Assembly: GCA_024639625.1 (NCBI GenBank)
Contig: JAHEIA010000153.1
Location: 1 to 6,789 of the forward strand
Direction: 5' to 3'
Source: Chromatiales bacterium
Lineage (GTDB): Bacteria > Pseudomonadota > Gammaproteobacteria > Chromatiales > Chromatiaceae
DNA length: 6,789 bases
Shown in pieces: positions 1 through 5,969 of this stretch. Under the pieces are notes generated by a model. It made no database searches. It was given only the letters and a program-made list of their open reading frames with translations, and had not been told where the DNA came from. The translations under genes were made by a program, and so were the position numbers. Position 1 is the first letter of the stretch. The number at the start of each line of letters is the position of its first letter.

Positions 1-7
1 AACAGAC

Positions 8-38
8 AAGGGAGCGCATCGGGCAGGTGCGCTCCCTT
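8..38 (-). terminator. Intrinsic terminator after the triple-repeat peptide gene
   Basis: A perfect 11-bp inverted repeat (AAGGGAGCGCA at 8-18, TGCGCTCCCTT at 28-38) encloses a 9-nt loop. Read on the minus strand, the hairpin is followed by TTGTCTGTT, a moderately U-rich tail. It begins 17 nt past the stop codon of the gene at 55-561, the usual place for a Rho-independent terminator. The stem is GC-rich in its core and A/T at its base. It may work in both directions, but nothing is visible to its left. Confidence 0.8.
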
Positions 39-54
39 CGGATAGCGAGCCGGG

Positions 55-561
55 CTAGGAGGAGAACTCGATTTCTACAGGGCCCGCATCCTGGTGCTTG
101 CGGCTCTTCTGCTTGCCGCCACCGCCGGCCGAGGAATTCGAACCGATGCGCGCCAGCAGCGGGGCCTGGCCCAGGCGTTCCTCGCTGTGCCTACCGCGGC
201 CCTTCTGCTTGCCGCCACCGCCGGCCGAGGAATTCGAGCCGATGCGCGCCAGCAGCGGGGTCTGACCCAAGCTGTCCTCGCTGTGCCTGCCGCGGCCCTT
301 CTGCTTGCCGCCACCTCCGGCCGAGGAATTCGAGCCGATGCGCGCCAACAGGGCTGTGAATGCGAGGCCTTGATCGTGGGCGCTAGGGGCGGCCTCCCTT
401 GTCACGGTCGGCACGCCAGAATAGAGCCCATAGGGCATCGAACTGCCTGCGTCACCAGCGGATTGCGCGCTGAAAGTACTGGCGATCGCGGCTACGGGAA
501 AGAGCAGGGCAAGGCTCATAACAGGTACTAGGTTCACGATCTTCCTCCCTTTATTCATCAT
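55..561 (-). CDS. Predicted secreted protein with three copies of an 18-residue Gly/Lys-rich core (unknown function)
   Basis: I do not recognise a family. The 168-aa product opens like a Sec signal peptide: KGRK at residues 4-7, a hydrophobic stretch at about 11-24, and a plausible cleavage site after A25-I26-A27. Residues 28-70 form a spacer of ordinary composition. From residue 71 a 32-residue unit begins: LLARIGSNSSAGGGGKQK plus GRGRHSE and a variable seven-residue linker. It occurs at 71-102 and 103-134, and the core recurs at 135-152, followed by a distinct tail with an acidic EIE near the C-terminus. The repeats are Gly-, Ser- and Lys/Arg-rich and contain no Cys, Trp, Tyr or Phe. A secreted multi-unit peptide precursor, a cell-surface or nucleic-acid-binding low-complexity protein, or an envelope protein are all possible. 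The start is ambiguous. ATG at 561 gives the charged signal-peptide n-region but has no clear Shine-Dalgarno. A strong AGGGAGG at 544-550 precedes GTG at 535-537, which would remove that n-region. A terminator follows at 8-38. Existence of the gene is fairly secure; function is unknown. Confidence 0.72.
   Translation of the reverse strand: MMNKGRKIVNLVPVMSLALLFPVAAIASTFSAQSAGDAGSSMPYGLYSGVPTVTREAAPSAHDQGLAFTALLARIGSNSSAGGGGKQKGRGRHSEDSLGQTPLLARIGSNSSAGGGGKQKGRGRHSEERLGQAPLLARIGSNSSAGGGGKQKSRKHQDAGPVEIEFSS
106..351 (-). repeat. Coding tandem repeat, 96-bp period, about 2.6 copies
   Basis: Units lie at 256-351 and 160-255 (full, 96 bp each) and 106-159 (partial, 54 bp). By hand alignment the two full copies differ at 8 of 96 positions, and the partial copy differs from the middle one at a single position. 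Every unit keeps the minus-strand frame (32 codons). No spacer separates the units and the repeat lies within a gene with a signal peptide, so this is a protein repeat rather than an array of separate elements. Confidence 0.95.
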
Positions 562-768
562 GTTGTGGGCCGTGATTCTAGTGGTTTATGAAAAGTCAAC
601 CGAATGACAATCGTCAATCAGGGGAAAATCGATTGGATTTTGCGAAGGACGTCGCAAAAACGGATTGCGAATCGTCAAGGCGGGAAGCATCGGCAAGGCT
701 CCAGCGCCGCCCCGTCGCGTCGACACTCGAGCCGAGCCACATGCGGCGGCAGCGACGGTGCATTATTA
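562..768 (-). promoter_or_regulatory. Intergenic region with probable promoter of the repeat-peptide gene
   Basis: These 207 bp between the unknown gene and the peptide gene hold no convincing coding sequence. On the minus strand a TAGAAT (-10-like, 574-579) lies 12 nt before the ATG, and TTGACT-, TTGTCA- and TTGACG-like hexamers lie upstream, but none is at ideal spacing, so the promoter assignment is weak. Three GTCAA/GACAA words recur at about 595, 606 and 613, two of them forming TGAC-AATC-GTCA. AAAATC/GATTTT (625-641) is another short dyad. A 7-bp repeat CCGTCGC/GCGACGG (712-718, 752-758) just past the upstream gene's stop could form a loose hairpin but has no U-tract. Confidence 0.3.
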
Positions 769-1803
769 CTATCCCGCGGAAGAATCCGGTCTCGGCGACT
801 TGCTCTGCGCCTCGCGGGCCCTCACCGCAGAGCGAATGAGATCGAGTTCGCCGGGCTCTATGTCCCGGCTCCTCACCAGCTCGAGGATCGCCTGTAGCGC
901 GGCGGCTGAACGCTCGGTGGCCAAGGCCTCGAGCATACGCACTGCCAGCAGGCGCCCATTGAGGTTACCCCTGGGGCCCCAATTGTCGGCAAACAAATCG
1001 AACAAATGTCGCTCCCGGTCCGCTACCTGCAGCCGCTCGAGAACCAGCCCCACACCGGGGAACAACGGCTTCCTGCCGAGGGGCCCCCAGTCGCGGATAT
1101 ATCTCAGTAACGAAGACACGGGCGCGAACGGCTTTCGAGCATCCAGATTGAGCTCCGCCCATTGCTGCAGACGATCTACAGCCTTGCCGAAAACGCTCGG
1201 TTCGCCGCTCCCCAGATCAAACAGCGCGACGATCAGCCCCATCAACTCGTTGCTCTGGATCGCTACCGGACGAAATCCGGGGCCCGTGGCCTCGACGAGC
1301 CAGAACAAGGGTTCAAACTGCACTCGAGCAATCGTCAACCCACAGGAGATCCGCACCGTACCATCGACACCTTCCGCCAATCGCAAACCCAGGTTTCCCA
1401 TGCTCGCAGGCGGTTTAGGGATACGGTAAACAAAGCCGGTTATAAGATCGACGTCTTCACCCTTGATGCGCACCTGGCGTTCGCCGATCCACTCGACGAC
1501 GCCGTCGATATGCGCCCAGGTCTGCCAATCGAAAAACCGAAACGCCGCCGGTTGCAGCCTCCGATCCGGATCAACCGCCCCGATCTGGGCCTTGTCCACG
1601 GAAACCGGGAGGTGGAAGTAAGGCGAACGGAATCCGACTCTGAAAGCCACCTCATCGTCTTCGGACTCCACTGCGCCAAGATCGGCAGTGACACTGCGGT
1701 GCAACCAACTCAGCCAAGGAATGCGCTTGAGAAACGCAGCGCGGCAGATGAACGCCAATTCGAAAAACAAGATCCGCTCGCGGATCCAACTTCCGGAGAA
1801 CAT
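769..1803 (-). CDS. Hypothetical protein, 344 aa, family not recognised
   Basis: I do not recognise this protein. The frame is long and its composition is that of a real globular protein, unlike the Arg-rich opposite-strand frames. Residues 1-38 are rich in aromatic and hydrophobic residues (ILFFELAFI near 11-19, then WLSWLH) and could be a membrane-associating helix, though charged residues make a cleavable signal peptide unlikely. About residues 45-190 look beta-rich, with repeated FRF/FRS and W-containing segments. About 195-330 look helical, including a Leu/Ala-rich helix near 290-310. No CxxxCxxC radical-SAM motif, Walker A, serine-hydrolase GxSxG or metal-binding His cluster was seen. 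The start at 1803 has only a weak GAGCAGA upstream. The gene lies between the ars operon and the repeat-peptide gene, same strand, with gaps of 199 and 207 bp, so it is probably transcribed on its own. A link to the peptide gene is only a guess from proximity. Confidence 0.75.
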   Translation of the reverse strand: MFSGSWIRERILFFELAFICRAAFLKRIPWLSWLHRSVTADLGAVESEDDEVAFRVGFRSPYFHLPVSVDKAQIGAVDPDRRLQPAAFRFFDWQTWAHIDGVVEWIGERQVRIKGEDVDLITGFVYRIPKPPASMGNLGLRLAEGVDGTVRISCGLTIARVQFEPLFWLVEATGPGFRPVAIQSNELMGLIVALFDLGSGEPSVFGKAVDRLQQWAELNLDARKPFAPVSSLLRYIRDWGPLGRKPLFPGVGLVLERLQVADRERHLFDLFADNWGPRGNLNGRLLAVRMLEALATERSAAALQAILELVRSRDIEPGELDLIRSAVRAREAQSKSPRPDSSAG

Positions 1804-1840
1804 ATTCTGCTCTGCTCAAGGCCCAATGGATAATCCTTCA

Positions 1841-1846
1841 ATCATA
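1841..1846 (-). promoter_or_regulatory. Possible -10 box for the 769-1803 gene
   Basis: The minus strand reads TATGAT here, 37 nt before the ATG at 1803, giving a leader of about 30 nt. No good -35 hexamer lies 16-18 bp upstream. The rest of the gap shows a 10-bp palindrome CGGCATGCCG (1950-1959) and nothing else I can support. Confidence 0.25.
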
Positions 1847-1970
1847 GCGCGCTCTGTCTGTGCCCGACGCACCTGCGTTTCACAAGCGCAAGCCGAGTTA
1901 GGCCGGAGTACACCCGAAACAAAGCCGCCAGCACTGGAGAATGCTGATCCGGCATGCCGTAGACAGCTGA

Positions 1971-1997
1971 GAAATCGGCAGTTCGGCAAGGTGCCGA
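1971..1997 (-). terminator. Candidate terminator of the arsenic operon
   Basis: On the minus strand, TCGGCA (1992-1997) can pair with TGCCGA (1975-1980) across an 11-nt loop, and TTTC (1971-1974) follows directly. A competing tight hairpin uses the first TGCCGA (1983-1988) with a 3-nt loop. Both start 5 nt after the thioredoxin-like gene's stop. The stem is short and the U-tract poor, so termination may be inefficient. Confidence 0.4.
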
Positions 1998-2002
1998 CCG
2001 GG

Positions 2003-2239
2003 TCAGCCTTCCACCCAATCTCGCACTTGATCCGGACCCGGCACGCCGCCGCTGTGTACCAGCTTGCCGTCGACCACCACACCCGGCGTGGACATCACCC
2101 CGTAGCCCATGATCTCGGCGATGTCGGTAATCTTCTCCAGCTCGATCTCGATACCGGCCTGCTTGGCCGCTAACGCGATCACCTGTGCGGTGATCTCACA
2201 ATTGCGGCAGCCGCCACCTAATACTTTAATGTTCTTCAT
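2003..2239 (-). CDS. Thioredoxin-like (TM0996/MTH895-type) small CxxC redox protein
   Basis: This 78-aa cytosolic protein has the compact fold of the archaeal/bacterial glutaredoxin-like 'redox-active disulfide protein 2' family. The catalytic pair is Cys11 and Cys14 in GGGCRNCE, after the first beta strand, and the cis-proline loop is STPGVVVDG (Thr51-Pro52). Length and motif spacing fit the family. Members turn up repeatedly at the end of arsenic operons with an ArsP-type permease and are presumed to handle dithiol exchange, perhaps reducing a metalloid species or keeping partner cysteines reduced; the substrate is not established. The ATG at 2237-2239 overlaps the upstream gene's TGA by 4 nt (ATGA), preceded by CAGGAAT, so translation is probably coupled. 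The in-frame extension to 2443 is an accident of overlap with the upstream gene. Recognition of the fold is secure; its role in resistance is inferred. Confidence 0.9.
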   Translation of the reverse strand: MKNIKVLGGGCRNCEITAQVIALAAKQAGIEIELEKITDIAEIMGYGVMSTPGVVVDGKLVHSGGVPGPDQVRDWVEG

Positions 2240-2472
2240 GTCTTCATTCCTGATGTTCCGCGGCAACATCCTGACTCTCCGCTCTGCTGGACCGGCGGAC
2301 AGGGCACACTGCCGTAGGAACAATACACGCAGCAATCCCCAACCCTGGGTTTCAACAGGGCCCCGCAACCGGGGCATTCCCAGTACCAGACGCATTGGTC
2401 CGTTGGCATGATCTGCGCCCTGGTGAACCCACACTCGGGACAACGCAACGTTGATTCAAGGGTAATCTCCAC
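2236..2472 (-). CDS. GDCCVxC domain-containing cysteine-rich protein
   Basis: This 78-aa soluble protein carries the signature GDCCVYC at residues 45-51. It also has two zinc-ribbon-like pairs, CPEC (11-14) and CPGC (33-36), plus Cys27, Cys58 and a C-terminal Cys-Cys (69-70): 11 cysteines in all. The GDCCVxC family is small and occurs in mercury- and arsenic-resistance loci; a role in binding or passing on a soft metal or metalloid is plausible but not demonstrated to my knowledge. The start is GTG (2470-2472), with GAGGTGG about 6 nt upstream. That Shine-Dalgarno overlaps the TGA of the preceding permease gene (11 nt between genes), so ribosomes finishing the permease probably re-initiate here. 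The stop overlaps the next gene's ATG. The cysteine-rich tail beyond residue 58 is a possible flexible metal-binding extension. Confidence 0.9.
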   Translation of the reverse strand: MEITLESTLRCPECGFTRAQIMPTDQCVWYWECPGCGALLKPRVGDCCVYCSYGSVPCPPVQQSGESGCCRGTSGMKT

Positions 2473-2483
2473 CGTTCACCACC

Positions 2484-3455
2484 TCAGGCAATCAGGTTGA
2501 AGCCCCAACCGACCAGGGTGAATGCAACACCGAGCACCCCGGCAAACACTGCCAGCGCCTGCCACTTGATCACCTTGCGCAAGATCAGCATCTCGGGAAT
2601 CGACAGCGCCGCCACGCTCATCATCAAGGCCAGAGTGGTGCCGACAGCAACCCCCTTGCCGAGCATGGCCTCGGCTACCGGGATCACACCCGTGGCGTTC
2701 GAATAAAGCGGCACGCCCAGCCCCACGGCCGCCGGCACCGTGTACCAGGCATCACCCCCCAGGTGCTCGCCGACCCACTCCTGCGGTACAAAGCCGTGGA
2801 AAAGGGCGCCGGCTCCGATACCGAGAAAGACCCATTTCCAGAGCCGCCCCAGGATCTCCCTGACCTCGGCCACGGCGTAATGGTGCCGACCAGCGAAGGA
2901 CCGGTCCGGCTCCGGCAGATCGACCTGCCCCATCTGGATCTTCCAGACATACTCCTCGACCCAGCGCTCCGGCTTGAACGCCTGCATGGCCAACCCGCCG
3001 AACCAGGCGATCAACAGCCCCGCCGCCACATAGAGCGCCGCCAGCTTCCAGCCCAGTATGCCGACCAAAATTACAGCCGCGACCTCGTTAATCATGGGGC
3101 TCGCAATAAGGAACGAAAAGGTCACGCCCAGGGGAATCCCTGCCTCGACGAAACCGATGAACAGCGGCACCGAGGAGCAAGAACAAAAAGGGGTTACCGC
3201 ACCCAAACTTACCGCGAGCCCGCGCGCCTGCCAGTCGGGACGGCCACGCACGAACTCGCGCACCCGCTCCGGCGACAACATTGCGCGCAGCAGACCCACG
3301 ACATAGATGACGAGGACCAGCAGAGCGAAGATCTTGGCCACATCCATGACAAAGAAATGCAGGGCGGCGCCGACCCGCGAGGCGGGATCGAGCCCCAAAC
3401 CCTGGTAGACCAGCAGGCCCGCAAGGGTGTCAAACACCGTCCGCCTCGGACTCAC
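2484..3455 (-). CDS. arsP: ArsP-type permease (PF03773 / DUF318 family), probable organoarsenical efflux
   Basis: A 323-aa polytopic inner-membrane protein with about eight hydrophobic segments (for example residues 39-58, 80-100, 107-134, 137-155, 207-220, 239-258, 268-287, 299-318). The family hallmark TPFCSCSSVPLF is at 88-99, with Cys91 and Cys93 at the presumed substrate site, and a second conserved loop with GVPLYSNATG is at 247-256. ArsP members export trivalent organoarsenicals such as methylarsenite and reduced roxarsone; others in the superfamily are simply called permeases, so the exact substrate is inferred from context. The gene overlaps the end of arsJ. GTG at 3453-3455 has GAGGTG 7 nt upstream. 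GTG at 3435-3437, overlapping the arsJ stop as GTGTTTGA with GAGG upstream, is an equally reasonable start and would give a protein beginning MFDTLAGLL. The next gene's ribosome-binding site lies on this gene's stop codon. Confidence 0.88.
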   Translation of the reverse strand: MSPRRTVFDTLAGLLVYQGLGLDPASRVGAALHFFVMDVAKIFALLVLVIYVVGLLRAMLSPERVREFVRGRPDWQARGLAVSLGAVTPFCSCSSVPLFIGFVEAGIPLGVTFSFLIASPMINEVAAVILVGILGWKLAALYVAAGLLIAWFGGLAMQAFKPERWVEEYVWKIQMGQVDLPEPDRSFAGRHHYAVAEVREILGRLWKWVFLGIGAGALFHGFVPQEWVGEHLGGDAWYTVPAAVGLGVPLYSNATGVIPVAEAMLGKGVAVGTTLALMMSVAALSIPEMLILRKVIKWQALAVFAGVLGVAFTLVGWGFNLIA

Positions 3456-4653
3456 CCGCAGACACCTCGGGCAGCTGGAAGGAAAGCAACGCAGCAGCGA
3501 TCACGAATCCGGCAGACCACCAAAGGCAACCCTCGAGGCCGTGCACCTGGTAGGCCCAACCGGAGAGCACAGTGCCCGTCAGCCGCCCACCGGCATTGGC
3601 CATGTAGTAGAACCCTACGTTCATCGATACCTTGTCGAAATCCGAGTAGGCGAGGATCAGGTAGGAATGTACTGCCGAGTTGATGGCGAAGGCGATCCCG
3701 AACAGAATCAGGCCAACGATCAGGACCCACGCCGGATCCCACCCCTGTCCCAGCGCCAGGGCGATACCAACCGGCAAGAGCGCCAGCACGAAGGCCGCCT
3801 GGCGCGCGGTGCTGCCGCCCGGCCCCTGGCCGTGATGGCTGCGCCGAATTAATCTCGGTGCGGAGGCCTGTACGAAACCGTAGCCGATCACCCACAGGGC
3901 CAGGAATGCGCCCACCTGGGTAAAGGACCAGCCGAGCACGGAATACAGAAACACGGGCAAACCGACGACGAACCAGACATCGCGCGAGCCAAACAGAAAG
4001 AAGCGTGCGGCAGACAGCCAGTTGATCTCCGGACGGTTGGAAAACACCTGGGTAAACTTCGGCCTGGACTTCATCTTGCCGAAACCAGCGGGCAGCAGCA
4101 GCGCGGTGGCGATCAGCACCACCAGCAGCAACCCGGCCAGCACCGCCAGGGCGCTGCGAAAACCGATCCACTCGAGCAGCGCGGCGCCAACGAAGAATCC
4201 AGCGCCTTTCAGCGCATTCTTCGAGCCGGTGAGCATCGCCACCCACTTGAACAGCTTGGACCCCCCTCCGCCACCCGCCAAGGTCTTCACGCTGGCTTTG
4301 GCCGACATCTTGTTTAGGTCTTTGGCGATACCAGACAAGGCCTGGGCGGCCATGACATAGGGTACGGACAGCCAGGCATCCGGCACCGTGAGCATGGCCA
4401 ACGCGACGACCTGCATCCCCATACCGATGTGCATGGTCAGATTGAGCCCGATGCGCGCGCCAAGCCACCCCCCGACCAGATTGGTAACGATGCCGAAGAT
4501 CTCATAGAACAGGAACAGCATCGCCACTTCGAAAGGCGAGTAGCCCAGGAGATGGAAATACAGCACCACCAACATGCGGATGGCGCCGTCGGTCACCGTG
4601 AAGGCCCAGTAGCCCCCGGTGACTACCAGATAGTTACGCACATTGCGTTCCAT
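3430..4653 (-). CDS. arsJ: ArsJ, MFS-family organoarsenical (1-arseno-3-phosphoglycerate) efflux permease
   Basis: A 407-aa inner-membrane transporter of the major facilitator superfamily, full length for ArsJ. The N-terminus MERNVRNYLVVTGGYWAFTV and the segment SGIAKDLNKMSAKASVK (107-123), followed by a glycine run (127-131) and FKWVAMLTGSKNALKG, are characteristic of ArsJ rather than general MFS drug pumps. About a dozen hydrophobic segments are visible, with a hydrophilic loop near 192-212. Family knowledge: glyceraldehyde-3-phosphate dehydrogenase incorporates arsenate to make 1-arseno-3-phosphoglycerate, which ArsJ expels and which hydrolyses outside, giving arsenate resistance. The ATG at 4651-4653 has a strong AGGGGAG at 4660-4666, 6 nt upstream. 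The gene overlaps the next permease gene by 26 bp (8 bp with the alternative start). The partner gapdh gene, usually adjacent, is missing: the 151 bp on the upstream side are non-coding and run straight into acr3. Confidence 0.93.
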   Translation of the reverse strand: MERNVRNYLVVTGGYWAFTVTDGAIRMLVVLYFHLLGYSPFEVAMLFLFYEIFGIVTNLVGGWLGARIGLNLTMHIGMGMQVVALAMLTVPDAWLSVPYVMAAQALSGIAKDLNKMSAKASVKTLAGGGGGSKLFKWVAMLTGSKNALKGAGFFVGAALLEWIGFRSALAVLAGLLLVVLIATALLLPAGFGKMKSRPKFTQVFSNRPEINWLSAARFFLFGSRDVWFVVGLPVFLYSVLGWSFTQVGAFLALWVIGYGFVQASAPRLIRRSHHGQGPGGSTARQAAFVLALLPVGIALALGQGWDPAWVLIVGLILFGIAFAINSAVHSYLILAYSDFDKVSMNVGFYYMANAGGRLTGTVLSGWAYQVHGLEGCLWWSAGFVIAAALLSFQLPEVSAGESEADGV

Positions 4654-4750
4654 CGACTGCTCCCCTCAACGACAATTGGCGACCCGACCTGTTGCCTGTC
4701 GGAGCGACACCTCCCGGCGCGTCGCAGGTCTGGCCACCCGACTCGGCGGG

Positions 4751-4776
4751 CCTGTAAGCAGCGAGCTTGCCCGTGG
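4751..4776. repeat. Degenerate Pseudomonas-type REP-like sequence in the acr3-arsJ gap
   Basis: The plus strand reads CCTGTAAGCAGCGAGCTTGC and then CCGTGG, resembling the Pseudomonas REP core (CCTGTAGGAGCGGGCTTGCCCGCG-like, from memory). The stem is imperfect (GAGCTTGCCC). It is the only copy seen here. The rest of the 4654-4804 gap has a loose dyad GCGAC/GTCGC (near 4703-4725) and the arsJ ribosome-binding site, but no gene. Confidence 0.35.
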
Positions 4777-4804
4777 CCCCGCAAAGCGAAAGGCCCAGTA
4801 GAGT

Positions 4805-5923
4805 TCAGGCGCGCCGTTCGGAACTCTCGGCAACTGCCGACGCGGCAACCGATGCGCCGGATTCATACCAGCTCCGCGTGGCGTTCACGATCTTTACTAC
4901 CGAGAGCATCACGGGCACTTCCACCAGCACGCCGACCACGGTGGCCAAAGCGGCGCCTGAATCAAAACCGAACAACACGATCGCCGCGGCCACCGCGAGT
5001 TCGAAGAAGTTGCTGGCCCCGATCAGCGCGGAAGGGGCCGCAACACAGTGGGCTACGCCGAATCTGCGATTGAGCAGATAGGCGAGCCCCGAGTTGAAGT
5101 ACACCTGAATCAGGATCGGCACCGCCAACATGGCGATGACTAGGGGCTGGCTCAGGATCTGTTCGCCTTGAAAGCCGAACAAGAGCACCAAAGTGGCCAA
5201 TAGTGCAGTCAGCGACACCGGGTGCAAACGGCCGAGCAGTGCATCCAACGCACCCTCGCCACCCACTGCCAACACCCGGCGCCTCCACCACTGGGCGAAG
5301 GCAACCGGCGTGACGATGTAAAGCACGACCGACAAGAACAGAGTGTCCCAGGGCACCGTGATCGCCGACAAGCCGAGCAGCAACCCGACGATCGGCGCGA
5401 AGGCGAATATCATCACGGTGTCGTTGAGCGCCACTTGGGTGAGGGTGAAATTGGCATCACCGTCGGAAAGGCGGCTCCAGACAAACACCATTGCCGTACA
5501 TGGTGCTGCTGCCAACAGGATCAGGCCGGCGATGTAGGCATCGATCTGATCCGCGGGCAGATAGGGTGAGAATAGGCCGCGGATGAACAACCAGCCGAGC
5601 AGCGCCATCGAGAACGGCTTGACCGCCCAGTTGATAAACAGGGTGACGCCGATGCCCTTCCAGTGTTCCTTCACCCGGTGGAGGGCGGCGAAGTCGACCT
5701 TGATCAGCATTGGGATGATCATCAGCCAGATCAACACCGCCACGGGCAGATTGACCTGGGCCACCTCCAGGCCACCGATGACCTGAAAGGGTGCGGGCAG
5801 CAAATGCCCCAAGGCGATGCCAACGACAATGCACAACCCGACCCAAACCGTAAGATAGCGCTCAAAGAACCCCATGGTGCTGCCCGCCGCACGCTTGGCG
5901 GTGACTTCGCATCGAGCACTCAT
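4805..5923 (-). CDS. acr3: Acr3-family arsenite efflux permease
   Basis: A 372-aa inner-membrane protein of the bile acid/arsenite/riboflavin transporter (BART) superfamily, exporting As(III) and often called ArsB in annotations. About ten membrane segments follow a short cytosolic N-terminus. Visible family marks are ERYLTVWV (21-28), VNLPVAVLIWLMIIPML (57-73), the conserved cysteine in AAAPCTAMVFVWSRL (Cys142), LTQVALND (161-168), GASNFFELA (302-310) and the acidic residue in VLVEVPVML (Glu335). Cysteine and glutamate at these places are the residues known to matter for Acr3 transport. The start at 5923 gives an N-terminus MSARCEVTAKRAAGS typical of gammaproteobacterial homologues. It lacks its own Shine-Dalgarno but overlaps (ATGA) the stop of a short leader ORF. 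ATG at 5873-5875 is the alternative. The gene lies 82 nt after arsR and 151 nt before arsJ. Identity is secure; the start is moderately so. Confidence 0.94.
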   Translation of the reverse strand: MSARCEVTAKRAAGSTMGFFERYLTVWVGLCIVVGIALGHLLPAPFQVIGGLEVAQVNLPVAVLIWLMIIPMLIKVDFAALHRVKEHWKGIGVTLFINWAVKPFSMALLGWLFIRGLFSPYLPADQIDAYIAGLILLAAAPCTAMVFVWSRLSDGDANFTLTQVALNDTVMIFAFAPIVGLLLGLSAITVPWDTLFLSVVLYIVTPVAFAQWWRRRVLAVGGEGALDALLGRLHPVSLTALLATLVLLFGFQGEQILSQPLVIAMLAVPILIQVYFNSGLAYLLNRRFGVAHCVAAPSALIGASNFFELAVAAAIVLFGFDSGAALATVVGVLVEVPVMLSVVKIVNATRSWYESGASVAASAVAESSERRA

Positions 5924-5961
5924 GGGTCGAGGGCCAGGTGCCGGGAGCCTTTCGGACTCAT
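5920..5961 (-). CDS. Possible 13-codon leader ORF coupled to acr3
   Basis: ATG (5959-5961) opens a reading frame encoding MSPKGSRHLALDP. Its TGA overlaps the acr3 ATG by ATGA. GGGAGAG (5967-5973) sits about 5-7 nt before the ATG, the best Shine-Dalgarno in the arsR-acr3 gap, whereas acr3 has none of its own. The ORF may deliver ribosomes to acr3 by re-initiation. A frame this short can arise by chance, and no peptide function is proposed. Confidence 0.35.
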   Translation of the reverse strand: MSPKGSRHLALDP

Positions 5962-5969
5962 GTCGGCTC

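Noticed and set aside
106..351. CRISPR-like array
   Set aside because: The 96-bp units are contiguous, keep a reading frame, and have no unique spacers or cas genes.
94..531. Plus-strand repetitive frame (145 aa, Ala/Arg-rich units) over the peptide gene
   Set aside because: It is the mirror of the tandem repeat. Repeat differences change its amino acids but are silent in the minus-strand core, and signal peptide and terminator support the minus strand.
665..1429. 254-aa plus-strand reading frame
   Set aside because: Ser/Arg/Pro-rich, no family resemblance, lies opposite the better-formed 344-aa minus-strand frame; a GC-bias shadow.
1162..1833. 223-aa plus-strand reading frame
   Set aside because: Antisense to the 344-aa gene with arginine- and glutamine-rich low-quality composition; no start-site support.
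2003..2443. Longer 146-aa version of the thioredoxin-like protein
   Set aside because: The extra N-terminal 68 residues are the GDCCVxC gene read in another frame; the family begins at MKNIKVLG (2239).
2763..3683. 306-aa plus-strand reading frame opposite the permease genes
   Set aside because: Antisense shadow of arsP/arsJ, very rich in Arg, Gln, Pro and His, with no membrane or enzyme motifs.
3452..4468. 338-aa minus-strand frame within arsJ
   Set aside because: Out-of-frame reading of arsJ, whose own frame matches its family from end to end.
4666..4866. 66-aa minus-strand frame across the acr3 end and the acr3-arsJ gap, considered as a GAPDH remnant
   Set aside because: It is Arg/Pro-rich, shows no GAPDH motif such as the catalytic SCTTN region, and overlaps acr3 out of frame.
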